DNA of 64,000 nt from GW2011-AR15 sp964428335 (GCA_964428335.1 CAYRXW010000008.1:1-64000), one strand, 5' to 3'; counted from the first letter of the stretch, positions 1-7,426 are shown. Notes: generated by a model not told the origin, from the sequence alone. Numbers and translations: made by a program.

Positions 1-865
1 TGTCTGGGTGTGAACATGTGTTGTATGCTCCCTGGCTTGCATAGTATGCAAAGTTGCTTAACAACAATACGTTGCTTGTTGGGCACATTGTTCCCTGGTG
101 AGCTGGGTCGTAGAAGTCTGTTCCTGCCAAGTACATGTCAAGTAGAACTCCTGATCCGTCTGCTGCATTGTTTGTTATTGCTACTGTTGATGATTTGTAT
201 ACTCCACCTGGTCTTACTGTTCCAAAGTCGATTGTACCGTCAAATCCTAGTGCAATCTCTGGGTTGAAGTACCATAGTTCCTGCTCGAAGAACTGTCCGC
301 TTAGGCCGTCTAGATCTACTGCTACTGCACCTACAACATACTGTCCGTTCATGCTAAGTGGTGTTTCAACTGTTAAGTGGCATGTGTACCAAGCCATTGT
401 TTCTGGGTTTGGTTCAACTACTTCTTCGCCTTCGTACCATGTTCCATCTGGGAATCTTTCATCGTTTTCGCCAACCTGGCCGTCATAGTTACAGTTTACT
501 TCGATGAAGTCTTCTGATGCCCATGCTGATTCGATGTTTCCACCGTGGTATGGTGCTACTTTAACATATACATCTTCTATCTTTTCTGGAACGCCGTTCT
601 TGTCCCATACTAAGACATCCCAAACAATTGCTTCTCCTTCAAAAGCGTAATTGTTGATTCTTTCATACATTTCCTGTCCTGGTCCTGATACCTGACCTGG
701 TTCTGTTGGGTCGTCTAGTACTATCCTTGATTCTGGTAGTAGGAAGACTCTTGGTGCAAACTGTTCTGGTGTTATGATAACGCCTGTGTTTAGACCAACG
801 CCAACTGCAAATACTGTCTGTAGCATTAATACTAATGCCAAAACTACTGATAGCAGTTTCTTCAT
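1..865 (-). CDS. Secreted surface protein, array copy 1 (cut by window edge)
   Basis: Only the first ~288 residues are inside the window; the C-terminus lies before base 1. As far as I can read, the coding part is identical to the copy at 1225-2328. It opens with a signal peptide (Lys-Lys, then a Leu/Val-rich core ending near VFAVG) and is probably exported. The family has no domain I recognise. A central segment of the type FGxVRPGG...STVA(I/L)TN, followed later by an 'aGTDFYDP' stretch, loosely recalls beta-sandwich 'choice-of-anchor' repeats. The start is the ATG at 863-865, preceded on the transcript by GGAGG. A long structured leader and TATA box lie upstream. S-layer or other abundant surface protein is an inference from the signal peptide, copy number and strong ribosome-binding site. 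Confidence 0.85.
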   Translation of the reverse strand, partial: MKKLLSVVLALVLMLQTVFAVGVGLNTGVIITPEQFAPRVFLLPESRIVLDDPTEPGQVSGPGQEMYERINNYAFEGEAIVWDVLVWDKNGVPEKIEDVYVKVAPYHGGNIESAWASEDFIEVNCNYDGQVGENDERFPDGTWYEGEEVVEPNPETMAWYTCHLTVETPLSMNGQYVVGAVAVDLDGLSGQFFEQELWYFNPEIALGFDGTIDFGTVRPGGVYKSSTVAITNNAADGSGVLLDMYLAGTDFYDPAHQGTMCPTSNVLLLSNFAYYASQGAYNTCSHPD

Positions 866-1114
866 TTTAGTTTCCTCCGATTTTGTTTATGCCCCTTTTT
901 TATAGCTAAAGCTAGGTCATGTATTTTGTAAATACACCCCCAATCTCTAGCCCCTTTTTCTAAATCCTGTTCTTGCGAACCATTGCAGGTTTAATCTTAT
1001 GATTAATCTGCAGAACCCCTTTTTTCCTATACATGATATGGAGAATTCACAAAAAGACTTGTTACCCCCACACCAATATGTTACTCTGTGGAAGTAATAC
1101 CTTATATTTAAATC
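866..1114 (-). promoter_or_regulatory. Promoter and long structured 5' leader of array copy 1
   Basis: The TATA box is TATATTTAAATC at 1103-1114 (plus-strand spelling), so transcription should start near 1080 and leave a leader of about 215 nt. On the transcript, in order, lie hairpin C (984-1012, arms TGCAG + TTAATC against GATTAA + CTGCA), hairpin B (969-980, GUUC-GCAA-GAAC, a GNRA tetraloop) and hairpin A (903-914, UAGC-UUUA-GCUA). A further perfect 6-bp hairpin sits at 921-935. Three AAAAAGGGG tracts separate these elements, at about 1016-1025, 951-959 and 892-901. GGAGGAAA precedes the start codon. Confidence 0.7.
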
Positions 1115-1195
1115 TATGTCTAGACTATTATTTTTTTGTTACACGGTAGAAATGAAAATATCCTTGTTTAAGTTTTTTAAAAAAAATAGAAAAAA

Positions 1196-1214
1196 AAAGG
1201 AAAAAATTTCCTTT
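1196..1214 (-). terminator. Candidate terminator after array copy 2
   Basis: Just after the stop of the gene at 1225-2328, the transcript reads AAAGGAAA, a 3-nt loop and TTTCCTTT, then runs into a long T-rich tract. The hairpin is A/U-rich with only two G-C pairs, so the T tract may matter more, as in archaeal T-stretch termination. Confidence 0.5.
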
Positions 1215-1224
1215 CAATACAACC

Positions 1225-2328
1225 TTAGATTGCTTCTCCAAAGAACATGAATTTTCCTTGGGTGAATGGTCCACCGTTGCATGGTTCTGGTAATCTTAGC
1301 TTAAAGTTCAGGCTCATGTCTGCTCCTGGGCTTAAGATGTTTCCTGCTTCGTATGGTCCAACTAATGTTGTTCCTTCGATTATTTCATCAAAGTTGTTGA
1401 ATACTGGTGCTCCTGCTCCATCCATGTAGTGGTTGATTGCTACGTAGCATTCAGCGTCTACTCTGTCTGGGTGTGAACATGTGTTGTATGCTCCCTGGCT
1501 TGCATAGTATGCAAAGTTGCTTAACAACAATACGTTGCTTGTTGGGCACATTGTTCCCTGGTGAGCTGGGTCGTAGAAGTCTGTTCCTGCCAAGTACATG
1601 TCAAGTAGAACTCCTGATCCGTCTGCTGCATTGTTTGTTATTGCTACTGTTGATGATTTGTATACTCCACCTGGTCTTACTGTTCCAAAGTCGATTGTAC
1701 CGTCAAATCCTAGTGCAATCTCTGGGTTGAAGTACCATAGTTCCTGCTCGAAGAACTGTCCGCTTAGGCCGTCTAGATCTACTGCTACTGCACCTACAAC
1801 ATACTGTCCGTTCATGCTAAGTGGTGTTTCAACTGTTAAGTGGCATGTGTACCAAGCCATTGTTTCTGGGTTTGGTTCAACTACTTCTTCGCCTTCGTAC
1901 CATGTTCCATCTGGGAATCTTTCATCGTTTTCGCCAACCTGGCCGTCATAGTTACAGTTTACTTCGATGAAGTCTTCTGATGCCCATGCTGATTCGATGT
2001 TTCCACCGTGGTATGGTGCTACTTTAACATATACATCTTCTATCTTTTCTGGAACGCCGTTCTTGTCCCATACTAAGACATCCCAAACAATTGCTTCTCC
2101 TTCAAAAGCGTAATTGTTGATTCTTTCATACATTTCCTGTCCTGGTCCTGATACCTGACCTGGTTCTGTTGGGTCGTCTAGTACTATCCTTGATTCTGGT
2201 AGTAGGAAGACTCTTGGTGCAAACTGTTCTGGTGTTATGATAACGCCTGTGTTTAGACCAACGCCAACTGCAAATACTGTCTGTAGCATTAATACTAATG
2301 CCAAAACTACTGATAGCAGTTTCTTCAT
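1225..2328 (-). CDS. Secreted surface protein, array copy 2
   Basis: This is the complete 367-residue member of the array. Residues 1-20 form a signal peptide (MKKLLSVVLALVLM..., cleavage near VFA). Blocks shared with the other copies are the N-terminal YERINNYAFEGE...WDVLVWDKNG (about 66-92), FFEQELW(Y/F)FNPEIALG (about 193-208), FGTVRPGG...STVAITN (about 214-231), the Cys-bearing 'MCPTSNVLLL' and 'GAYNTC' segments, and a conserved C-terminus LPEPCNGGPFTQG...FFGEAI. Paired cysteines suggest disulfides outside the cell. There is no C-terminal membrane helix, so any attachment would be non-covalent. Compared with copies 3 and 4 it lacks a short loop after 'SNVLLL'. Function is unknown; surface-layer component is my inference. 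Confidence 0.9.
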   Translation of the reverse strand: MKKLLSVVLALVLMLQTVFAVGVGLNTGVIITPEQFAPRVFLLPESRIVLDDPTEPGQVSGPGQEMYERINNYAFEGEAIVWDVLVWDKNGVPEKIEDVYVKVAPYHGGNIESAWASEDFIEVNCNYDGQVGENDERFPDGTWYEGEEVVEPNPETMAWYTCHLTVETPLSMNGQYVVGAVAVDLDGLSGQFFEQELWYFNPEIALGFDGTIDFGTVRPGGVYKSSTVAITNNAADGSGVLLDMYLAGTDFYDPAHQGTMCPTSNVLLLSNFAYYASQGAYNTCSHPDRVDAECYVAINHYMDGAGAPVFNNFDEIIEGTTLVGPYEAGNILSPGADMSLNFKLRLPEPCNGGPFTQGKFMFFGEAI

Positions 2329-2590
2329 TTTAGTTTCCTCCGATTTTGTTTATGCCCCTTTTTTATAGCTAAAGCTAGGTCATGTATTTTGTAAATACAC
2401 CCCCAATCTCTAGCCCCTTTTTCTAAATCCTGTTCTTGCGAACCATTGCAGGTTTAATCTTTGTAGATTAATCTGCAGAACCCCTTTTTTTCCTATACTT
2501 GATATGGAGAATTCACAAAAAGACTTGTTACCCCCACACCAATATGTTACTCCATGGAAGTAATACCTTATATTTAAATCTATGTCTAGA
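1464..2590. repeat. Tandem duplication, right copy (matches 1-1124)
   Basis: Right-hand copy of the duplicated unit. It runs from inside the coding region of copy 2 through its leader and promoter, and identity ends in the TCTAGA just upstream of the TATA box. The offset is 1463 bases in the coding part and grows by three bases across the leader. Confidence 0.9.
2329..2580 (-). promoter_or_regulatory. Promoter and long structured 5' leader of array copy 2
   Basis: The TATA box TATATTTAAATC lies at 2569-2580, with a predicted start near 2545. The hairpins match copy 1: C at 2447-2477, B at 2432-2443 (GNRA loop) and A at about 2366-2377. Relative to copy 1 the loop of hairpin C is two bases longer, while both stem arms are untouched. 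That is the pattern expected if the stem matters and the loop does not. Confidence 0.7.
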
Positions 2591-2674
2591 AATTTATTTT
2601 TCATATGTTTCTAAATATATAACCTCTTTAGTTTTGAAAATAAATTTAAAAAATTTAAATTAAAAAAAAATAAG

Positions 2675-4342
2675 TTATATTGCTTCTCCAAAGAACAATA
2701 TTTTCCCTTGGGTAAATGGTCCACCTATGCATGGCTCTGGCAATCTTAACTTAAAGTTCAGGCTCATGTCTGCTCCTGGGCTTAAGATGTTTCCTGCCGG
2801 ATATTCTCCACCTAGAAGTGTTAAGCTTTCTATGATCCTTCCATAGTTGTTGAACACTGGTGAACCTGCTCCATCCATGTAGTGATTGATTGCATCGTAG
2901 CATTCATCATCTGCATAGTTGTTGTCGCATGTGTTGTATGCGCCCTGGCTTGCATAGTACCTGAATGCATCGTCTGCATTTCCAAGTACTCCATCCGGAC
3001 CGTTTAACAATAATACATTGCTTGTTGGGCACATTGTTCCCCTATGAAATGGATCATAGAAGTCTGTTCCTGCAATATACATATCCAGCAAGACTCCTGA
3101 GCCTGCTTCTGCTGCATTTGTCAGAGCTACTGTTGATGATTTGAATACCCCACCTGGCCTTACTATACCAAAGTCGATTGTGCCATCAAGTCCCAGCGCT
3201 ATTTCAGGGTTGAAGAACCATAGTTCCTGCTCGAAGAACTGGCCAATCTGGCCACCCAGATCTTCAGCATATGCACCTATGAAATATTCACCATGCATAT
3301 TCTCTGCTGGTTCAACTGTAAATAGACAAGTATGCCAACGCATTGTGTATTCATTCCATTCAATTACTTCTTCACCTTCATAGATTAATCCTTCAAGTTC
3401 CCTTAAATTTCTTGGACCAATTGTATCTATCTGGCAGTTCGCTTCTACAAGCACTTCGTCTTCTCCTGGGATTAAGATTGTATTTTCATATTCATATGTA
3501 ACACATGCCTGTGCACTTGCATTTGTGGTTATAAGCCTCAAATTATTTGCTGGACCGATTACGCTGCTAAAACTATCTGTCGTAACCATCAGATCAAAAT
3601 TTTCTGCAGCTCCTGTATAAGCAGTTAAATTTGATATCGCCTGTGTCTGTGAATCATTGTTTGTCAAATCCGGAAATATGATTGCTGACGGTCCTAGAAA
3701 ATCTGCCCCGCCATCAAACGCTGCTAAGTTTGTGTTCCTGACAAAATCAAGCTCCACTAGCATAGAAACTTCTCCATCTTCAACCTGGATTGTGCCATTT
3801 GTAACAACTGTATAACCTGCTGCCTGTGCATCAAGGTTTTCCAATTGCGCCTGTGAACTCATCTCTGCAAAAGTATATACGCTTGCTGAAAGAAGTGTCC
3901 CCATTGCAGGATTGAATTTTGGAAGAGTGATATTTTCTGTCCAGCTTGTCCTCATATTCGGGACTGAGCCGCAATAAGTCACGCTGCCTTGTGTAGTTTC
4001 ATTTCTTGCGCCATCAAAACTATGGATTGCAACATACACATCTTTTACTTTTTCATTTCCATTCTTATCCCATACCAAGACATCCCACTTTATTTGCTCT
4101 CCTTCAAAGGCATAGTTATTAATCCTTTCAACCAGTTCCTGGCCGCAGCCGCTTATAGCTCCTGGCTCAGTACAGTCATCATACAATATTCTGGAATTTG
4201 GATTTAAAAAAACCCTTGGAGAAAAATCCTCAGGATCTACATATACAGGAGCCATTATGCCACTGCCTACTGCAACTACAGAAGAGTTGAAAATTATGAA
4301 CATTAAAATAACAGCATGAATTAATTTACTCAATTTTACCAC
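2675..4342 (-). CDS. Secreted surface protein, array copy 3, with inserted domain
   Basis: This 555-residue member has a signal peptide and the same N-terminal and C-terminal blocks as its neighbours, ending in LPEPCIGGPFTQG...FFGEAI. Between 'DVYVAIHSFDG' and the shared 'GEEVIEWNEYTMRWHTC' block, about residues 108-310, sits an insert of roughly 190 residues missing from the other copies. The insert starts with an 'ITLPKFNPAMGTL' motif and is rich in Ser/Thr/Asn. It resembles the 'choice-of-anchor E' type of beta-sandwich domain; that call is from memory of the motif. The start is a GTG at 4340-4342 with GGAAGTAGGG upstream. Only 54 bases separate it from the stop of copy 4 and no leader hairpins are present, so it is probably cotranscribed with copy 4. 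Confidence 0.85.
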   Translation of the reverse strand: MVKLSKLIHAVILMFIIFNSSVVAVGSGIMAPVYVDPEDFSPRVFLNPNSRILYDDCTEPGAISGCGQELVERINNYAFEGEQIKWDVLVWDKNGNEKVKDVYVAIHSFDGARNETTQGSVTYCGSVPNMRTSWTENITLPKFNPAMGTLLSASVYTFAEMSSQAQLENLDAQAAGYTVVTNGTIQVEDGEVSMLVELDFVRNTNLAAFDGGADFLGPSAIIFPDLTNNDSQTQAISNLTAYTGAAENFDLMVTTDSFSSVIGPANNLRLITTNASAQACVTYEYENTILIPGEDEVLVEANCQIDTIGPRNLRELEGLIYEGEEVIEWNEYTMRWHTCLFTVEPAENMHGEYFIGAYAEDLGGQIGQFFEQELWFFNPEIALGLDGTIDFGIVRPGGVFKSSTVALTNAAEAGSGVLLDMYIAGTDFYDPFHRGTMCPTSNVLLLNGPDGVLGNADDAFRYYASQGAYNTCDNNYADDECYDAINHYMDGAGSPVFNNYGRIIESLTLLGGEYPAGNILSPGADMSLNFKLRLPEPCIGGPFTQGKILFFGEAI

Positions 4343-4396
4343 CCTACTTCCTTAAATAGATTATAAGAAAAAAAATAAAAAATATTTTGCATCTGG

Positions 4397-5539
4397 TTAG
4401 ATTGCTTCCCCAAAGAATAATATGCTTCCTTGTGTGAATGGTCCACCATTGCATGGCTCTGGCAGTGTCAATTTAAAGTTCAGGCTCATGTCTGCTCCTG
4501 GGCTTAAAACGTTTCCTGCTGGATATGGTCCTAGAAGTGTTAAGCTTTCTATGATCCTTCCATAGTTGTTGAACACTGGTGAACCTGCTCCATCCATGTA
4601 ATGGTTGATTGCGTCATAGCATTCATCATCTGCATAGTTGTTGTCGCATGTGTTGTATGCTCCCTGGGAAGCATAATACCTGAATGCGTCATCTGGTGTT
4701 CCTACTAATCCATCCGGACCGTTTAACAATAATACATTGCTTGTTGGGCACATTGTTCCCTGGTGTGCTGGGTCATAGAAATCCTTTCCTGCAATGAACA
4801 TGTCAAGCAGAACTCCTGATCCTTCTTCAGCTGCATTTGTCAGTGCTACTGTTGATGACTTGAATACTCCACCTGGCCTTACTATGCCAAAGTTGATTGT
4901 ACCGTCAAGTCCTAATGAGATTTCAGGGTTAAAGAACCATAGTTCCTGCTCAAAGAACTGGCCAATCTGGCCATCTAAATCTACTGCTACAGCACCTACA
5001 ACGTACTGTCCGTGCCAGAAGGTTAGTGTTCTTGGCTCAACTGTCAGATGACATTCATACCATGCCATTGTGTCTTCATTCCACTCAAGCTCTTCTTCAC
5101 CTTCAAACCATACTTCTTCACAATCTACTGACTGTTCTCCAAGACATAGTGTTGTCCTGTCTGAAAGCTGGCAGTTTACTTCGATGAAATCTTCAGATGC
5201 CCATGCTCCTTCAATGTCACCTTCTGTATATGGTGCTACTTTGACATATACATCTTCAACTTTCTCTGGAACACCGTTCTTGTCCCAGACCATTACTTCC
5301 CAGTAGATTGACTCTCCCTCGAAAGCGTAGTTATTCAGCCTTTCAATTAACTCAGGGCCTGGCACAGCTCCTGGTTCAGTTGGATCGTCATATACTACCC
5401 TTGAGTTTGGGTCAAGGAAAACCCTTGGTGCAAACTGCTCAGGTGTTATGATGACACCTGTGTCAAGACCAATCCCAACTGCAAATACTGTCTGTAGCAT
5501 TAACACCAATGCCAAAAGAATTGCTATCAGTTTTTTCAT
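4397..5539 (-). CDS. Secreted surface protein, array copy 4
   Basis: A 380-residue member and the first gene in transcription order. Its signal peptide (MKKLIAILLALVLM...VFAVG) is nearly that of copies 1 and 2. The shared blocks are YAFEGE...WDKNGVPEKVEDVYVKVAPY, FFEQELWFFNPEISLG, FGIVRPGG...STVALTN, FYDPAHQGTMCPTSNVLLL and LPEPCNGGPFTQG...FFGEAI. It shares with copy 3 the inserted 'NGPDG' loop after SNVLLL and the 'NTCDNNYADDECYDAINHYMDGAG' region, whereas its N-terminal half is closer to copies 1 and 2. This mosaic pattern points to gene conversion inside the array. It has its own long hairpin leader. Function is unknown; probably a cell-surface structural protein. Confidence 0.88.
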   Translation of the reverse strand: MKKLIAILLALVLMLQTVFAVGIGLDTGVIITPEQFAPRVFLDPNSRVVYDDPTEPGAVPGPELIERLNNYAFEGESIYWEVMVWDKNGVPEKVEDVYVKVAPYTEGDIEGAWASEDFIEVNCQLSDRTTLCLGEQSVDCEEVWFEGEEELEWNEDTMAWYECHLTVEPRTLTFWHGQYVVGAVAVDLDGQIGQFFEQELWFFNPEISLGLDGTINFGIVRPGGVFKSSTVALTNAAEEGSGVLLDMFIAGKDFYDPAHQGTMCPTSNVLLLNGPDGLVGTPDDAFRYYASQGAYNTCDNNYADDECYDAINHYMDGAGSPVFNNYGRIIESLTLLGPYPAGNVLSPGADMSLNFKLTLPEPCNGGPFTQGSILFFGEAI

Positions 5540-5783
5540 TTTATTTCCTCCTAACTATATTTTACTCTCTTTTTTGAACTCTATAGCTGAGGCTAGACAA
5601 ATCAACAAAAAATATCCACCCCTACCCCTAAACCTCTTTTTTATATCGGAGTAAACTCCGCAGCAGCTATTTTAGAATTAAAATAACTGCAGAACCCCTT
5701 TTTTTAAGATATCAATCAAAAGGTATGCACCCCCGATTATATCACCTATATAATATAGTCCAATATGAATAGCTATTTAAATC
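5540..5783 (-). promoter_or_regulatory. Promoter and long structured 5' leader of array copy 4
   Basis: The TATA box CTATTTAAATC (5773-5783) predicts a start near 5752 and a leader of about 210 nt. Hairpin C (5664-5689) has an 11-bp stem and GAAT/AUUC loop. Its single non-Watson-Crick position is G-U on the transcript but C-A on the other strand. Hairpin B is CGGAG-UUUA-CUCCG (5647-5660) and hairpin A is UAGC-CUCA-GCUA (5584-5595). B and C differ in sequence from copies 1 and 2 but keep order and spacing. A-rich tracts ending in G (AAAAAAGGGG and AAAAAAGAGG types) flank the hairpins, and GGGGGTG lies near the predicted 5' end as in copy 1. Confidence 0.7.
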
Positions 5784-5819
5784 TATCGGAAATGACAGCA
5801 TTCTAAAGTGATGACAGAA

Positions 5820-6098
5820 TTATTCGTTTAATGTTGTAAGAACCTTATCCAGATGTGATGCAATATCTTCCCCTTTTTTTGTCAACGACAGGAACTTTAG
5901 CCTTCCCTGCTTGTCAAAATTTACAAGACCTGCCTTTTGCATCTGAGAGAGTATTTTTACAACATGTGAATATGTGCAATCCACTGTTTTTGCAAGGCTT
6001 GAAGCATAAATCTCTTTTTTAGCGCTTCTTCTCATTGCAACAAGCATATTTATTGGCTTTTCCCTGAATAACACATTATTTATGTCGATTTTTGGCAT
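5820..6098 (-). CDS. Winged-helix transcriptional regulator
   Basis: A 92-residue protein. Its middle part has a winged helix-turn-helix of MarR/ArsR-like shape: 'SSLAKTVDCTYSHVVKILSQMQKAGLVNF' reads as helix 2, recognition helix 3 and the start of the wing, followed by 'LTKKGEDIASHLDKVL'. This is typical of short archaeal DNA-binding regulators. It has no ligand-binding or metal site that I can see. It sits between the surface-protein array and GAPDH, on the array strand, with its own AT-rich promoter region upstream (6099-6277). Whether it controls the array, GAPDH or itself cannot be told from sequence. Confidence 0.8.
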   Translation of the reverse strand: MPKIDINNVLFREKPINMLVAMRRSAKKEIYASSLAKTVDCTYSHVVKILSQMQKAGLVNFDKQGRLKFLSLTKKGEDIASHLDKVLTTLNE

Positions 6099-6277
6099 CT
6101 TAATTTTTCCTTAATTACCTTCCATTTAAATAAGTTTTTATAATTTATTTAAACTGGAATATATAAGCTGGAAAATATATGTTTATTTATATAGATTTTG
6201 TTGAATTATTATGATAATTATATCATAAGATTTATTAACCCTATATTGTTAATTCTTGCTTAAGAGGTGTATTTTTA
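6099..6277. promoter_or_regulatory. Intergenic promoter region with inverted repeats
   Basis: This 179-nt divergent region has three notable elements. One is the inverted repeat TTTAAATAA...TTATTTAAA (6125-6153), close to the start of the winged-helix gene. Another is the direct repeat CTGGAA at 6154 and 6168. The third is a perfect 7-bp palindrome TATGATA-ATTA-TATCATA (6210-6227), just upstream of the probable TATA (GATTTATTAA, about 6229) for the plus-strand genes. AAGAGGTG at 6261-6268 is a strong ribosome-binding site for the upstream ORF at 6278. Confidence 0.5.
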
Positions 6278-6379
6278 ATGGTTAAGGTAGCAATAAACGG
6301 TGCTGAAAATAGATTTTCAGAACCTAGATGTTTCGTTGATTCTGGTTCAATTGGAAAAAGGAGGTTAGTTAGATGGTAA
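6278..6379 (+). CDS. Upstream ORF copying the GAPDH N-terminus
   Basis: A 33-codon ORF starts at ATG 6278 with a good Shine-Dalgarno sequence (AAGAGGTG) eight bases upstream. Its first eight codons, MVKVAING, are a near-copy of the first eight of GAPDH (MVKIAING). Eighteen of 24 bases match and the differences are synonymous except Val/Ile. After that it diverges and ends at TAA 6377-6379, overlapping the GAPDH start codon at 6373 in another frame. Inside is a perfect inverted repeat CTGAAAAT-AG-ATTTTCAG (6303-6320). It could be a leader peptide coupled to GAPDH translation, the relic of a partial duplication, or untranslated. I favour a regulatory or coupling role. Confidence 0.45.
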   Translation: MVKVAINGAENRFSEPRCFVDSGSIGKRRLVRW

Positions 6380-7362
6380 AAATAGCTATCAATGGTTTTG
6401 GAAGGATTGGACGGCAGGTTCTTAGGATCGGCCTAAAAAAAGGGTTTGATTTTGTTGCAGTAAATGATTTAACTGATACTAAAACGCTAGCTTATCTTTA
6501 CAAGTATGATTCGTCTCATGGCGTAAGCGATGAAGAAGTTTCATTCGATGAGAAGAATATTATAATTAATGGAAAAAAGATCCTAGTTCTTGCAGAGAAA
6601 GATCCTGCAAAGCTTCCGTGGAAAAGCCTAGGAGCAGAGATTGTAATAGAATCAACCGGACTGTTTACCGATAAAGAAAAGGCAGGACTTCACCTGAATG
6701 CCGGAGCAAAGAAAGTCATAATCTCTGCGCCTGCCAAAGGGGACGTAAAAACAATAGTCCTGGGAGTGAATGAGCATGAATACGACAAGAGCAAAGACAA
6801 TATAATAAGTAATGCTTCATGCACAACAAACTGCCTTGCCCCTGTTGTCAAAGTGCTCAATGATAATTTCGGCATAGATTATGGATTCATGACAACTATT
6901 CATGCATATACTAACGACCAGAAGATACTTGATCTTCCGCATAAGGATTTAAGGAGAGGAAGGAGCGCAGCAGTTAATATTGTACCGACAACTACCGGAG
7001 CAGCTGTAGCTGTGACTGAAGTCATCCCTGCACTAAAGGGTAAGCTTGATGGTGTGTCAATTAGGGTTCCTGTGCCTTGCGGATCATTGACTGATTTTGT
7101 CTGCACGCTGAAAAAAGACACTACAAAACAGGAAGTGAATAAACTGTTTGAGAATGTGTCAAGATTCCATCTGAAAAATATCCTTCAGTACACTGAAGAT
7201 GAACTGGTAAGTTCAGACATTGTCGGGAATCCAAACTCATCAATATTTGATGCGAAAAGCACAATGATGCTAAATCCAAGATACCTGAAAGTATTTGCAT
7301 GGTATGACAATGAATGGGGATACAGTTCAAGAGTTGTAGATTTGATTAAAATAGTTCTTTAA
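6373..7362 (+). CDS. gap: Glyceraldehyde-3-phosphate dehydrogenase, bacterial type
   Basis: Oxidises glyceraldehyde 3-phosphate to 1,3-bisphosphoglycerate (and the reverse), with inorganic phosphate, in lower glycolysis/gluconeogenesis. At 329 residues it is the usual length for the phosphorylating bacterial/eukaryotic class and not the archaeal class. The NAD-binding GFGRIGR is at residues 8-14, Asp32 favours NAD over NADP, and the catalytic SNASCTTNC has Cys150 with partner His177 in TTIHAYT. WYDNEWGYSSR lies near the C-terminus. The start at 6373 is preceded by GGAGG and overlaps the stop of the upstream ORF. PGK, its pathway partner, lies at 56632-57795 and PEP synthase at 34800-37211. 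Confidence 0.97.
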   Translation: MVKIAINGFGRIGRQVLRIGLKKGFDFVAVNDLTDTKTLAYLYKYDSSHGVSDEEVSFDEKNIIINGKKILVLAEKDPAKLPWKSLGAEIVIESTGLFTDKEKAGLHLNAGAKKVIISAPAKGDVKTIVLGVNEHEYDKSKDNIISNASCTTNCLAPVVKVLNDNFGIDYGFMTTIHAYTNDQKILDLPHKDLRRGRSAAVNIVPTTTGAAVAVTEVIPALKGKLDGVSIRVPVPCGSLTDFVCTLKKDTTKQEVNKLFENVSRFHLKNILQYTEDELVSSDIVGNPNSSIFDAKSTMMLNPRYLKVFAWYDNEWGYSSRVVDLIKIVL

Positions 7363-7426
7363 TTTAGTTCATTTTTTTTCTTTCATCATTTTTATAAATA
7401 GCATTTTATTTTTTTTATATTACAAT

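Larger units (their letters stand above)
1..1124. repeat. Tandem duplication, left copy (matches 1464-2590)
   Basis: Bases 1-1124 repeat as 1464-2590, covering most of the coding region, the whole leader and the TATA box. I see no coding difference in the shared part. The leader differs in the loop of hairpin C (two extra bases on the right), in T-tract length (one extra T), and at two short spots near 1032 and 1086-1089. Identity stops abruptly just upstream of the promoter. Because differences exist, this is a real recent duplication or gene conversion and not simply an assembly echo. Confidence 0.9.

Noticed and set aside
2410..2604. 64-codon ORF in the leader of surface protein copy 2
   Set aside because: Its start lies upstream of the TATA box, the frame is broken by the indels in the leader of copy 1, and the region is explained as RNA hairpins.
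6302..6396. A bulge-helix-bulge intron in the GAPDH gene between the two copies of the N-terminus
   Set aside because: The downstream copy already has its own start, ribosome-binding site and full-length enzyme; no clear splice motif was seen.
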